Part shown: piece after piece, positions 1-8,625 of the stretch | How positions within the stretch are numbered: the stretch's first letter is position 1 | Layout of the letters: every line of letters starts with the position of its first letter | Assembly: GCA_964416385.1 (NCBI GenBank) | Contig: CAYQDW010000038.1 | Location: 1 to 22,895, forward strand | Length of the DNA stretch: 22,895 bases | Source: JAUHWL01 sp964416385 | Lineage (GTDB): Bacteria; Bacteroidota; Bacteroidia; Flavobacteriales; Schleiferiaceae | Direction: 5' to 3' | Notes under the pieces: model-generated | Seen by the model: the letters and a program-made list of their open reading frames with translations, nothing else | Databases searched by the model: none | What the model was told of the DNA's origin: nothing | Program-made: the position numbers and the translations under genes

Positions 1-27
1 TGCCCAAAATTTGGGCAACCTTTTTTT
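1..27 (+). terminator. Probable intrinsic terminator at the left edge
   Basis: A perfect palindrome (TGCCCAAA, one central A, TTTGGGCA; positions 1-17) is followed on the + strand by seven T at 21-27. This fits a rho-independent terminator for a + strand gene left of the window, converging on yqeY. It may also stop yqeY transcription, because the stem is symmetric, but the bases that would follow it on the minus strand lie outside the window. Confidence 0.65.
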
Positions 28-28
28 A

Positions 29-478
29 TTAGCCTAAAAGTTGTTTAACAATGCCGCTAATGGTCTTTCCATCTGCCATGCCGGCCATTTCTTTATTGGC
101 CATACCCATAACCTTACCCATGTCTTTCATGCCATCGGCACCGGTTTGAGCAATGATTGCTTTCACTTTTTCAGTGATCTCCGCTTCGCTCAATTGCTTG
201 GGCAGGTAGGTTTCTATTATGGCCAACTGCGCCTCTTCTTCTTCTGCCAGTTCTGTGCGGTTTTGTTCGCGGTAAATGGCAATGCTGTCCAGGCGTTGCT
301 TTTTTAAGCGGCTTAATAGTTTTATCTCATCATCTTCGGTTAGGGTTTCTTTGGCCCCAGTTTCGGTTTTGGCTAACAACAAGGCGCTCTTTATGGCCCG
401 AATGGTTTCCAGCGCAACTTTGTCTTTATTGCGCATGGCCGTTTTCATGTCTTCTGTAATGCGTGTTTCCAAACTCAT
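29..478 (-). CDS. yqeY: YqeY/GatB-related family protein
   Basis: This 149-residue protein belongs to the YqeY family, which resembles the C-terminal tRNA-binding domain of the GatB subunit of the amidotransferase. Its exact role is not settled. Visible features are the start MSLETRITEDMKTAMRNKDK, a helical acidic middle (residues about 45-90) and the glycine/methionine-rich end with DMGKVMGMANKEMAG. The reading frame stays open upstream to 547, but the ATG at 478 matches the family N-terminus and normal length. The longer version would run into the ftsZ terminator hairpin. It lies downstream of ftsZ in the same direction, a common Bacteroidota arrangement. The terminator between them suggests it is partly or wholly expressed on its own. 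Confidence 0.9.
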   Translation of the reverse strand: MSLETRITEDMKTAMRNKDKVALETIRAIKSALLLAKTETGAKETLTEDDEIKLLSRLKKQRLDSIAIYREQNRTELAEEEEAQLAIIETYLPKQLSEAEITEKVKAIIAQTGADGMKDMGKVMGMANKEMAGMADGKTISGIVKQLLG

Positions 479-523
479 AAATCTGTCTTCTTTTTTTGTG
501 CAGCGAAGGTACTGCTTCGGGTA

Positions 524-559
524 TAAAAAATGAACGCCCCACGCCAAAGGCGGGGGGCG
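524..559 (-). terminator. Intrinsic terminator after ftsZ
   Basis: On the minus strand an 11-pair GC-rich hairpin (arms CGCCCC-A-CGCC and GGCG-G-GGGGCG, loop of three, one A/G mismatch; + positions 535-559) is followed by a T run (complement of the six A at 525-530). It lies in the ftsZ-yqeY gap and probably ends the long division-cluster transcript, with possible read-through to yqeY. Confidence 0.8.
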
Positions 560-583
560 CGTGGTTATAACTTATGCCTAATG

Positions 584-2878
584 CTAATCTACATTGTCAT
601 GTAAAAAAGAATTATTAGTGCGAATCTCTGGTTCGCCCTGCTCACCACCAAGACTCATACGGCTAACCGTGGATTGACTTGAATAGTTATCGCTGTTTAC
701 TTCAAGACCCTGACGCTTGTAAGCTGGTTCTTTTTCGAGTAATTCTGAGGTAGCGTGTTTAAACTTATAATTAAACATTTCGAGCCTGTTTTTACGCTCT
801 AAAATTTTTTGATGTATCGCAGCTGAAATGGGCTTGTTAAAAAGTTCTTCATCAGTGGTATCTATATTTTCTGTGTTTGAGGTTCCTTTTGATTTTAGCT
901 CAAAGCGCACCAATTCTTCCGTTTCTTCTTTCGTATCTTGATGTTTTTCTGATTTAGAAGGTGTTGGCTCCGCATCTTTCTTGATTTGCAAACGCTTTTC
1001 TAATTCAAGATAGTCATCAAGTGTATGCACTACCCGGTCTGATGAATGATTGTTTTCTGAAGCCGGGGTTGTCTTTGAAGTTACTTCTTCGGTTTCTTCT
1101 TTGATGTCTTCGGCCTGGACTGAGTTTTCCTCAGATTCGCGAACTGAAAGCACATCACTTATGCGCATCTCAAATTGAGCAGATTCTGAATCATCATCTT
1201 CAGGCTCTGCTTCATCTTGAATTGATGGTTCAGTGGCGAGGTAAATGCCGTCTCCTTCTATATCGTCCAACTCAAAAGTGATGTCTTCACTCAAATCACT
1301 ATTTTCATCTTTTATAGCATCTGCATCAGGTTCATTGTTTTCTTCTAAAGACTCACGGGCTTCTAAAGTTGTTTCTGCAGATTGATTCTGGATATCAAAC
1401 ACGATTTCATTCTCCGCAGTATCAACCTCGGTTTCTGAAAAGTCTACGGCAAATTCATCTTCTAACTCATCTATTTCATCATGATTTACATCCTCATTAT
1501 TGGAATTTTCCGTGACGTCAACTTCATACAAAATACTTTCTTCCTTTGCAGTTGCGTCATCAGTTACATGATGGGTATCTTCAACGATTGAATCGTCTAA
1601 TCCGGGATTAATTGTAGGAACAGTGGTTGCTGTCAGTTTTGGTGTTATATCAGCCGCTACTTCAGTTGTGTCATCTTCATCCTCTTCATAAAGTCCATGC
1701 ACAATATGATTAGGGGGTAATGGGTCAGAGAATAGATCTGGCTGCGTATTGATATTTTTCTTGAACGGTTTTGAAGCGGCATTAATTTCTGTTAAGCCTT
1801 TGTCAAAAATATCTTTGGTAATGGGTTGGTCATCTTCTAGTGGGTGTACAATTTTTTCAGGTTCTCGTCCAGAGAGATTGTTATGCCTGTTTGCAGGAAA
1901 TCCCGTGGCGATAACGGTTACACTAATGGTTGATTGCAGCTCATTATCTATACCGATACCCATAATTACGTTGGTATCACCGCCAGCTTCTTTTTGGATA
2001 TGCTCATTAATCAGACTCATTTCATCCATGGTGATTTCATGCTCATCACCACTAGAAACAATAAGGAGAAGTACGTTTTTAGCACCTTCAATATGATTGT
2101 CATTAAGCAAGGGCGAGTCTAATGCCCCCATTACAGCGTCTTGTGCTCTATTGTGTCCACCTGCCGCTGCAGAGCCCATAATAGCGGTTCCGCTGTCTTC
2201 TAAAACGGTACGTACGTCTTTTAAATCGATGTTTGTTGTAAAGTGGTAGGTAATTACTTCTGCGATGCCTTTTGCCGCTGTAGCAAGTACTTCATCGGCT
2301 TTAGCAAAACCAGCCCTAAAACTTAGGTTGCCATATACTTCGCGAAGCTTGTCATTATTAATTACAATTAAAGAATCCACGTTTTTGCGAAGCTCCTCAA
2401 TACCTTCTATGGCTTGTTTTTCGCGAATACGGCCTTCAAATTTGAATGGTTTGGTAACAATGCCAACGGTAAGAATATTTAACTCTTTTGCCAAGCGCGC
2501 AATAACGGGGGCGGCACCTGTACCTGTTCCGCCTCCCATACCGGCCGTAATAAACACCATTTTGGTGTTCTTTTTGAGGATTTCAAGGATTTCTTCTTTG
2601 GTCTCTTCTGCAGCTCTGCGGCCAACTTCAGGATTTGCGCCAGCGCCTAAACCTTCTGTAAGGTTAGCGCCCAACTGAATTCTGTTTTCTACTGGGCTAT
2701 GATCTAATGCTTGTGCATCTGTATTACAAATAACAAAGTCAACGCCATTTATACCATTGCGCTTCATGTGGTTCACAGCATTGCTTCCGCCACCACCAAC
2801 ACCTATAACCTTAATGATAGATGACTTATTTTTTGGAAGGTCAAACTCTAATCCATTATCAAGAATTTCGTCAGCCAT
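584..2878 (-). CDS. ftsZ: Cell division GTPase FtsZ, with a very long acidic linker
   Basis: FtsZ polymerises with GTP at mid-cell into the ring that recruits the divisome. The tubulin-like core spans about residues 20-335. It has GVGGGGSNAV at 27-36, the tubulin signature GGGTGTG at 115-121 and the T7 loop NIDLKDV at 216-222. Residues about 340-680 form a strongly acidic, low-complexity and probably disordered linker rich in E, D, S and T. Residues about 682-764 are a conserved Bacteroidota tail, with a basic KILERKNRLEMFNYKFK stretch and the end EIRTNNSFLHDNVD, the likely FtsA-binding peptide. At 764 residues it is roughly twice the length of Escherichia coli FtsZ (383); the excess is nearly all linker. 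It starts 21 bases after ftsA and is followed by a strong terminator. Confidence 0.98.
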   Translation of the reverse strand: MADEILDNGLEFDLPKNKSSIIKVIGVGGGGSNAVNHMKRNGINGVDFVICNTDAQALDHSPVENRIQLGANLTEGLGAGANPEVGRRAAEETKEEILEILKKNTKMVFITAGMGGGTGTGAAPVIARLAKELNILTVGIVTKPFKFEGRIREKQAIEGIEELRKNVDSLIVINNDKLREVYGNLSFRAGFAKADEVLATAAKGIAEVITYHFTTNIDLKDVRTVLEDSGTAIMGSAAAGGHNRAQDAVMGALDSPLLNDNHIEGAKNVLLLIVSSGDEHEITMDEMSLINEHIQKEAGGDTNVIMGIGIDNELQSTISVTVIATGFPANRHNNLSGREPEKIVHPLEDDQPITKDIFDKGLTEINAASKPFKKNINTQPDLFSDPLPPNHIVHGLYEEDEDDTTEVAADITPKLTATTVPTINPGLDDSIVEDTHHVTDDATAKEESILYEVDVTENSNNEDVNHDEIDELEDEFAVDFSETEVDTAENEIVFDIQNQSAETTLEARESLEENNEPDADAIKDENSDLSEDITFELDDIEGDGIYLATEPSIQDEAEPEDDDSESAQFEMRISDVLSVRESEENSVQAEDIKEETEEVTSKTTPASENNHSSDRVVHTLDDYLELEKRLQIKKDAEPTPSKSEKHQDTKEETEELVRFELKSKGTSNTENIDTTDEELFNKPISAAIHQKILERKNRLEMFNYKFKHATSELLEKEPAYKRQGLEVNSDNYSSQSTVSRMSLGGEQGEPEIRTNNSFLHDNVD

Positions 2879-2899
2879 TGTCTCTCTTTTTTCGGTTAA

Positions 2900-4276
2900 T
2901 TACTTTACATCATTTTCTAAAAAAGTCAAAAAACGCTTTGCCCAGTCTTCAATCCAAGATTTGGATTTTACTTTTTTGCCATTTTTAAGATCTTCCTCAG
3001 TAGGTTCATTTTGCTGTTCTACTTCGGCCGTTTCCTCTACAACAGGTTCCTCTGCCTTAACTTCAATTTCACGTTCTTGGGCCTCGATAGTTTCATCTAT
3101 TGCCATAGGGCGCGTAATGCTCTTATCTGTTAGTCCACGCATTAACAAGCCAATAGCGGTAGCGTATTGTGGGTTGCTGAGTTCTTTATCGCTCACACTA
3201 CCAAGATGTTCGCTGGGGAAGCCAATACGTGTGCTTAAACCGGTAATGTATTCAAACAGCTGTGCAATATGCTTTAATTGTGAGCCGCCACCTGTTAACA
3301 CAATCCCTGCGATGGGTTTCTTTCGCGTTTCTTGGAAACCATAATTATGCATTTCTAGAAATACAGATTCTATGATTTCCTTCATGCGGGCATGAATAAT
3401 CTTTGATAGGGTTTTAAGAGAAATTTCTTTTGGATTATGCCCGCGCAGACCAGGAATAGAAACTATTTCTTTTTCGCTGTTTTCACCAGGCCAACAAGAG
3501 CCAAACCTTACTTTAAGTGTTTCGGCTTGTTTTTCTATGATTTCGCAACCTTCTTTAATGTCTTCTGTAATCACCTTGCCACCAAGTGGAATCACCGCTG
3601 TATGCCTTATGATACCATCTTTAAATATGGCGATATCAGTAGTGCCGCCACCTATATCAACCAGTACCACGCCTGCTTCTTTTTCTTCGGGGCTTAGTAC
3701 GGCCTCGCTGCTGGCAATAGGTTCTAAAGTGATGCTTTTTACATTTAGGCCACTTTGAATAACGCAGCGACCTACATTTTTTATGCTGGATACTTGTCCT
3801 ACAACAATATGAAAGTTGGCCTCTAGTCGGCCACCATACATACCCCGAGGATCTTTTACATCACTTTGGTTATCTACACGATATTCTTGCGGTAAAACAT
3901 GCAAAATTTCTTCACCAGGCATCATTATTAAGTTGTGTACATTGCTAATAATGCGGTCAATATCAGCGTCTTCAATAATGCTTTCGGCATCTTCACGAAT
4001 AATATAATCACTGTGTTGCATGCTTCTTATATGCTGCCCAGCTATACCTACTACAACATCTCTTATTGTTAGTCCAGAGGTTGATTCTGCTTGCTTAATG
4101 GCTTCTTTTATGCTATCAATAGTTAGCGTGATGTTATTTACAACACCACGGTTAACCCCAAGAGATTTTGATTTGCCTATACCAAGAACTTCGATCTTTT
4201 GGTGCTCATTTATACGGCCTACAACACATACTATTTTTGTTGTTCCGATATCTAGTCCAACTGCTATTTTCTCCAT
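2900..4276 (-). CDS. ftsA: Cell division actin-like protein FtsA
   Basis: FtsA is an actin-family ATPase that ties FtsZ filaments to the inner membrane and recruits later division proteins. The 458 residues show the phosphate-1 motif GLDIGTTK (7-14), the phosphate-2 motif VDIGGGTTD (206-214) and an adenosine-type GGGSQL motif near 325-330. The final helix SWIEDWAKRFLTFLE (starting near 440) has the alternating aromatic and basic pattern of the membrane-targeting amphipathic helix. An acidic, proline-containing spacer (about 395-430) separates it from the core. The gene starts 3 bases after ftsQ ends and is followed by ftsZ after 21 bases, as expected for a coordinated FtsQ-FtsA-FtsZ group. 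Confidence 0.97.
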   Translation of the reverse strand: MEKIAVGLDIGTTKIVCVVGRINEHQKIEVLGIGKSKSLGVNRGVVNNITLTIDSIKEAIKQAESTSGLTIRDVVVGIAGQHIRSMQHSDYIIREDAESIIEDADIDRIISNVHNLIMMPGEEILHVLPQEYRVDNQSDVKDPRGMYGGRLEANFHIVVGQVSSIKNVGRCVIQSGLNVKSITLEPIASSEAVLSPEEKEAGVVLVDIGGGTTDIAIFKDGIIRHTAVIPLGGKVITEDIKEGCEIIEKQAETLKVRFGSCWPGENSEKEIVSIPGLRGHNPKEISLKTLSKIIHARMKEIIESVFLEMHNYGFQETRKKPIAGIVLTGGGSQLKHIAQLFEYITGLSTRIGFPSEHLGSVSDKELSNPQYATAIGLLMRGLTDKSITRPMAIDETIEAQEREIEVKAEEPVVEETAEVEQQNEPTEEDLKNGKKVKSKSWIEDWAKRFLTFLENDVK

Positions 4277-4279
4277 ACG

Positions 4280-5008
4280 CTAATTATGCTTTGTACTCAC
4301 CAACTGGTCTTTATATGCCACATTAAGTGTTTTCCAGGTGGGTAGGTTTTTAGGTGTGACTACTGTTCTGTAAAAGGCTTCCAGCTTTATTAGTTTGTTT
4401 TCTAGATCTGCTGGCGTACCTAAAATTACACGGTGCCGACCTTTTAAAGGAACTATTGCCAAGGTGCCATTTGTGTTACAATGTATTTCTGCTACATAGT
4501 TTTCAAAGTAAGGTCTGCTATTAAAAGCGGTAAGCGTAGCAAATGCATTGTGTACTTTAATACTATCTGTTGCACCTGTAAGTATGGGCACAAAAGCACT
4601 GTACCCTTGGGTAGTGGGGAAGGGTCGGCCTTCGGCATCAATATAATGTTGCCGACTAGTCTGAATAACACGAGCCACTGCTTCTTTTTGTTTCACACGT
4701 ACGGATAATAAACCGTCTAATGTCGAAAATACCTCTGCTTCAGCTATAAACGGTTGTTTTTCAAGCTTTTCTTCTAACATGGAGCTGTTAATAGCGGATA
4801 ATGGTCTATAAAAGAGGCTATCATCCTCATTTGTAATAACTTGAAGAATATCTTCTTTTGATAAAAACAGCTGATTTTTTGGCTGTTCAAGCATTATATC
4901 TATATCTGTAATGCGTATTTTTTCTTCTGATAGATGTTCAAAGGCTACCAGAGCAACAAATGCTGATGCACCCAGCACGCCATAAAGTATTTTTAGTATC
5001 CCCTTCAT
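4280..5008 (-). CDS. ftsQ: Cell division protein FtsQ/DivIB-like
   Basis: This is a single-pass inner membrane protein with a periplasmic domain, expected to link early and late divisome parts through FtsL and FtsB-type partners. The 242 residues have a short basic N-terminus, a membrane segment at about 5-22 and a POTRA-like region near 30-105 (KQPFIAEAEVF...LSVRVKQKEAVARVI). A second beta-rich FtsQ domain follows, with HRVILGTPADLENKLIKLEAF near 190-215. Sequence conservation in this family is low, so the assignment rests on topology, the LSVRVKQKEAVA pattern and the position between murC and ftsA. The start codon overlaps the murC stop as TAATG, which suggests translational coupling. Confidence 0.9.
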   Translation of the reverse strand: MKGILKILYGVLGASAFVALVAFEHLSEEKIRITDIDIMLEQPKNQLFLSKEDILQVITNEDDSLFYRPLSAINSSMLEEKLEKQPFIAEAEVFSTLDGLLSVRVKQKEAVARVIQTSRQHYIDAEGRPFPTTQGYSAFVPILTGATDSIKVHNAFATLTAFNSRPYFENYVAEIHCNTNGTLAIVPLKGRHRVILGTPADLENKLIKLEAFYRTVVTPKNLPTWKTLNVAYKDQLVSTKHN

Positions 5009-6354
5009 TACTTTAATATTTCTATGAGGGGTTGTACCAATTTGTCTATATCTCCTGCGCCAATGGTAACCACTAGCTCTGGAGATTCTTGGCGGATGTA
5101 GTTCTTGATATCTTCAAAACCCATTCGCATTTTATGTGATAGTGGAATTTTACTAAACAGCCAATCGGAAGTTATCCCAGCAATGGGCAATTCTCGTGCG
5201 GGATAAATGTCCATCAAGATTAGCGTGTCTGCCAGTGCTAAAGTCTCTGCAAAGCCATGCGCAAAATCGCGTGTGCGGCTGTACAAATGAGGTTGAAATA
5301 TGGCGGTGATTTTTTTATTTGGGTAGAATTCACGTACTGAGCCCAAAAATGCTCTGATTTCTTCAGGATGATGGGCATAATCGTCAATATAGATATGCTG
5401 ATCTGTTTTTACATGCACATCAAACCTTCGCGCTACGCCGCTAAAAGAAGCAATGCCTTTGGCCACCTTTTCTACAGAGACCCCAAATTCTATACATGCG
5501 GCAGCAGCACCCACTGCATTTTCTACATTATGCCGCCCTGGTAAACCGCACGTAATGGGCCATTGATCGCCTTTAGGCGTTTGTAATATAAACGTATATG
5601 CACCGTCTGTGATTTGAACATTGGTAGCGTTGTAATCCGCTTTAGGGTCTAGCCCGTAGGTTATGCCATCAAGGCCCTTCAAACCAATTTTATGGATCAG
5701 TTTTCCATCTGCTTTTACACGTTGTGAAAAGCTGATAAACGCTTCTTCAATAGCCTCTGGCGTGCCATAGATGTCTAGATGGTCAGCATCCATCGCTGTG
5801 ATGAGTGCGATGTCTGGCTTTAAATGGTGAAAAGAACGATCAAATTCATCTGCCTCTAAAATGATTGTCTGGCTACTGCCGCCAATAAAATTGGTTCCAG
5901 CATTTTTAGCAATGCCACCTAAAAAAGCAGAGGCTATGGGTTTGTGCTGGTTAAATATATGTGTGATGAGGCTGCTGGTTGTTGTTTTGCCATGTGTGCC
6001 ACCAACTGCAATGCTCCTGCCTTGATTAGCGATTTCTGCTAAAATATGCGCACGCTTATACACGTCAAAACCATTAGACATGAAGTATACAAGCTCTTCA
6101 TTGGTTGTGGAGATGGCTGGGGTATAAACCACAAGTGTTTTTTCAATGTTTTTAAAGGCCCAATCAATCTGATTTACGCCTGCGGTATAGTGTATGGCAA
6201 TACCTTCTTCACTCAATGCTTTTGTTAGAGGGCTCGGGCTTTTATCATATCCGGCAACGTTTTTTTCACGGCTCTTAAAATATCGGGCCAGTGCGCTCAT
6301 GCCAATGCCGCCAATGCCTATTAAATAGATGTTTTGATAGTTTTCTAGCGTCAT
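5008..6354 (-). CDS. murC: UDP-N-acetylmuramate--L-alanine ligase MurC
   Basis: MurC adds L-alanine to UDP-MurNAc with ATP, the first peptide step of peptidoglycan precursor synthesis in the cytoplasm. The 448 residues show the N-terminal nucleotide-binding loop LIGIGGIGMSALA (11-23), the Mur ligase P-loop GGTHGKTTTSS (118-128), the metal-site stretch EADEFDRSF near 166-174, HNVENAVGAAAA in the central domain and DDYAHHPEEIRA in the C-terminal domain. Its ATG overlaps the murG stop (ATGA) and its stop overlaps the ftsQ start (TAATG). It completes the Mur ligases of this cluster except MurF, which is not in the window. Confidence 0.98.
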   Translation of the reverse strand: MTLENYQNIYLIGIGGIGMSALARYFKSREKNVAGYDKSPSPLTKALSEEGIAIHYTAGVNQIDWAFKNIEKTLVVYTPAISTTNEELVYFMSNGFDVYKRAHILAEIANQGRSIAVGGTHGKTTTSSLITHIFNQHKPIASAFLGGIAKNAGTNFIGGSSQTIILEADEFDRSFHHLKPDIALITAMDADHLDIYGTPEAIEEAFISFSQRVKADGKLIHKIGLKGLDGITYGLDPKADYNATNVQITDGAYTFILQTPKGDQWPITCGLPGRHNVENAVGAAAACIEFGVSVEKVAKGIASFSGVARRFDVHVKTDQHIYIDDYAHHPEEIRAFLGSVREFYPNKKITAIFQPHLYSRTRDFAHGFAETLALADTLILMDIYPARELPIAGITSDWLFSKIPLSHKMRMGFEDIKNYIRQESPELVVTIGAGDIDKLVQPLIEILK

Positions 6355-7448
6355 TGCAACAACGTTTTAATGTGTTTTACAATCGCTTCTGTGGCATTTG
6401 GTCGGGCTAGCGTTTGTAGCGCCTCATGCATATTGGCACGTGCCTGGCTATCATTTAAAAGTGATAATGTTTTGTTGGCGAGCTCTTCGCTGTTGACTTC
6501 TGGTAAAAGTATGGCAGCCCCTTTATTGGCAAAAGCACGAGCATTATGCGTTTGGTGATCTTCGGCCACATTAGGTGATGGTATAAGGATTGCGGGTTTG
6601 CCAATAATGGCCAATTCGCTTAGGGTGCTTGCCCCAGCGCGAGAAATAATAACATCTGCTGCGGCATACGCTGCGGACATATCGCTAATGAAGGGTTGTA
6701 CACTTACTTGGCTTGATGACGATTTGCTGTATTGCGCAGCATATAGCTTTCCGCATTGCCAAAGTATTTGTGCCCCACCATTTAAAAGTTGGTCTAGTTG
6801 GCTGTATATCGCTTGATTAATAGCACGCGCACCAAGGCTGCCACCTAGCACAACAATTGTTGGTTTTGTTGGCGATAGCCCAAAAGATTCTCTAGCGGCA
6901 GCCGTTTCTGGTAGAAGTTTTAAAACACCTTCGCGCACAGGATTACCCGTTAGGCTGATCTTTTCTTTTGGAAACCATCTTTCAAGCCCGGCATACGCCA
7001 CGCAAATAACGTTGGCCTTTTTGCCTAAAAGTTTGTTGGTAATGCCAGGATATGAGTTTTGCTCCTGTATGAGCGTAGGGATGCCCATTTTTTGTGCTTG
7101 CCAAAGCAGTGGCCCGCTGGCAAAGCCCCCTGTGCCAATAACCACGTTTGGCCTTTTTGCGCTAAGTAGTTTACGGCAGATGGCAATGCTCTTGATGAGC
7201 TTAAATGGGAAATTTAAGTTTTTAATAAGTTGAGTGCGGTTTAACCCAGCTATTGGTAGTCCGGTAATGTTATACCCATGTTGCGGTATTTTTTCCATTT
7301 CCATCCGCTGCAACGCACCCACAAAATGAAATTCTGCATCAGGATAATGCGCTTTCAAAGCATCAGCAATAGCCAATGCCGGAAAGATGTGTCCACCAGT
7401 GCCTCCACCGCTTATCATGAAACTGTATTTATGCCGTTGCACTGCCAT
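6351..7448 (-). CDS. murG: UDP-GlcNAc:lipid I N-acetylglucosaminyltransferase MurG
   Basis: MurG transfers GlcNAc from UDP-GlcNAc to lipid I, making lipid II on the inner face of the membrane. The glycine-rich loop GGGTGGH is at 14-20, GGSLGARAIN in the middle and SRAGASTLSELAIIGKPAIL in the C-terminal donor-binding domain, followed by the EDHQTHNARAF stretch. The frame is open upstream to 7496. The ATG at 7448 (MAVQRHKYSF before the glycine loop) gives the usual 365-residue length and a 20-base overlap with ftsW; an earlier start would sit deeper inside ftsW. The stop overlaps the murC start. Confidence 0.97.
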   Translation of the reverse strand: MAVQRHKYSFMISGGGTGGHIFPALAIADALKAHYPDAEFHFVGALQRMEMEKIPQHGYNITGLPIAGLNRTQLIKNLNFPFKLIKSIAICRKLLSAKRPNVVIGTGGFASGPLLWQAQKMGIPTLIQEQNSYPGITNKLLGKKANVICVAYAGLERWFPKEKISLTGNPVREGVLKLLPETAAARESFGLSPTKPTIVVLGGSLGARAINQAIYSQLDQLLNGGAQILWQCGKLYAAQYSKSSSSQVSVQPFISDMSAAYAAADVIISRAGASTLSELAIIGKPAILIPSPNVAEDHQTHNARAFANKGAAILLPEVNSEELANKTLSLLNDSQARANMHEALQTLARPNATEAIVKHIKTLLQ

Positions 7449-8625
7449 CAGGTAGAGGTGTTTCAAAGGGTTCTGCTTCGGCTTGCATTTCACCATCGGC
7501 TTTCGCCTGGCTCACGCTTAATATCATCCCCAAAGCGGCACAGGTCATCCAAATGGAGGTGCCGCCCGAGCTTATAAGAGGAAGTGTTTGTCCGGTAACG
7601 GGGATTAAATTTACGGCTACACTCATGTTTATTAAGGCCTGTAGCACCAAGCCCATTCCTGCTGCAACGGTTAATAATGTGGCATATTCATTAGGAGCGC
7701 GCAGCGCGATACGCATAATGCGCACAAAGAGCATAATGTATAAGAATAATACAGTTGTGCCGCCAATAAGCCCGAATTCTTCAACAATTATGGCGTAAAT
7801 GAAATCGGAGTTTGATTGCGGCAGAAAGTTCTTTTGCATGCTTTTGCCTGGCCCTTTGCCTATTAGCTGTCCATCTGCAATGGCCATCTTTGCTTTTTCA
7901 ACTTGGTAGTTAGATTCTGCATCACCGCTTGTAAAGTTTTCAATGCGTGCTTTCCATGTGGCAACCCGGTTACTGATATTCGGAAATGCGGTTACCACTA
8001 ATATAAAAAGAGCTAAACCAGCAATGCCAAGCGCAGTGATTTGCAAGAGGGGTTTAAAGTGTACACCACCTAAAAATAGGAGAATCATGGCCATAACAAA
8101 TACGATAGCGGTGGTGCTAAAGTTTGCGGGTAGAATTAATCCGCATATAATGGCAATTGGCAATAATATTGGCAGCCACATGTCTTTTAGGCTATTTATT
8201 TTGCCAAAGTTTTTGCTCAGATATCGCGCTAAATAAACCATGAGCACAAGGCTGGCAAGTGCCGAAGATTGAAACGTAAAGCCAACAAGTGGAAGACGGA
8301 TCCAGCGTGCGGCATTTGCATCGCCAATGGTTGTGCCTTGCATCAAGGTGTAAAAGAGTAAAATAACAACTGCGGGTAGGGCCACTAAAGAAAATGGTGC
8401 ATAGTACCGGTAGTTAAGCCGATGAAAGAGATACATAATAATAAAGCCCGTACCGAGTGTAATAACATGTTTTACCAAATAGCTAAATGGCGTTGCACCA
8501 TTGCGTAAATAGGTCAAGTTGCTGCTTGCACTATAAACCGGCAAAAAGCTAATTACGCCTAAAAAAAGAGCGATTAGCCACAGTGCTTGGTCTCCTTTTA
8601 ATTCTATTTGGAGGCGTTTAATCAC
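7429..8625 (-). CDS. ftsW: Septal peptidoglycan polymerase FtsW (SEDS family)
   Basis: SEDS-family glycosyltransferase that polymerises lipid II at the septum together with the FtsI transpeptidase. The 398 residues contain about ten hydrophobic membrane segments. They also show the family landmarks GKGPGKSMQKNFLPQSNSDF, with the FIYAIIVEEFGLIGG stretch after it, and LPLISSGGTS near the C-terminus. The start codon is GTG at 8625, overlapping the murD stop as GTGA; no nearby ATG fits better. The 3' end overlaps murG by 20 bases. Context (murD before, murG after) favours FtsW over the elongation homologue RodA. Confidence 0.96.
   Translation of the reverse strand: MIKRLQIELKGDQALWLIALFLGVISFLPVYSASSNLTYLRNGATPFSYLVKHVITLGTGFIIMYLFHRLNYRYYAPFSLVALPAVVILLFYTLMQGTTIGDANAARWIRLPLVGFTFQSSALASLVLMVYLARYLSKNFGKINSLKDMWLPILLPIAIICGLILPANFSTTAIVFVMAMILLFLGGVHFKPLLQITALGIAGLALFILVVTAFPNISNRVATWKARIENFTSGDAESNYQVEKAKMAIADGQLIGKGPGKSMQKNFLPQSNSDFIYAIIVEEFGLIGGTTVLFLYIMLFVRIMRIALRAPNEYATLLTVAAGMGLVLQALINMSVAVNLIPVTGQTLPLISSGGTSIWMTCAALGMILSVSQAKADGEMQAEAEPFETPLPDGSATA

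Noticed and set aside
504..511. TACCTTCG on the minus strand as a -7 element for yqeY
   Set aside because: It has one mismatch to TAnnTTTG, and the -33 position falls in the terminator T run without a clear TTTG.
479..547. Extended N-terminus of yqeY
   Set aside because: The extra 23 residues do not fit the family, and the start would lie in the ftsZ terminator hairpin.
2242..2250. A GTGGTAG core inside ftsZ resembling an MraZ box
   Set aside because: It is a single unit within coding sequence with no partner at 10-base spacing, so it is most likely chance.
1749..2678. Several + strand open frames across ftsZ and other dcw genes
   Set aside because: They are antisense to strongly supported genes and show no domain of their own.
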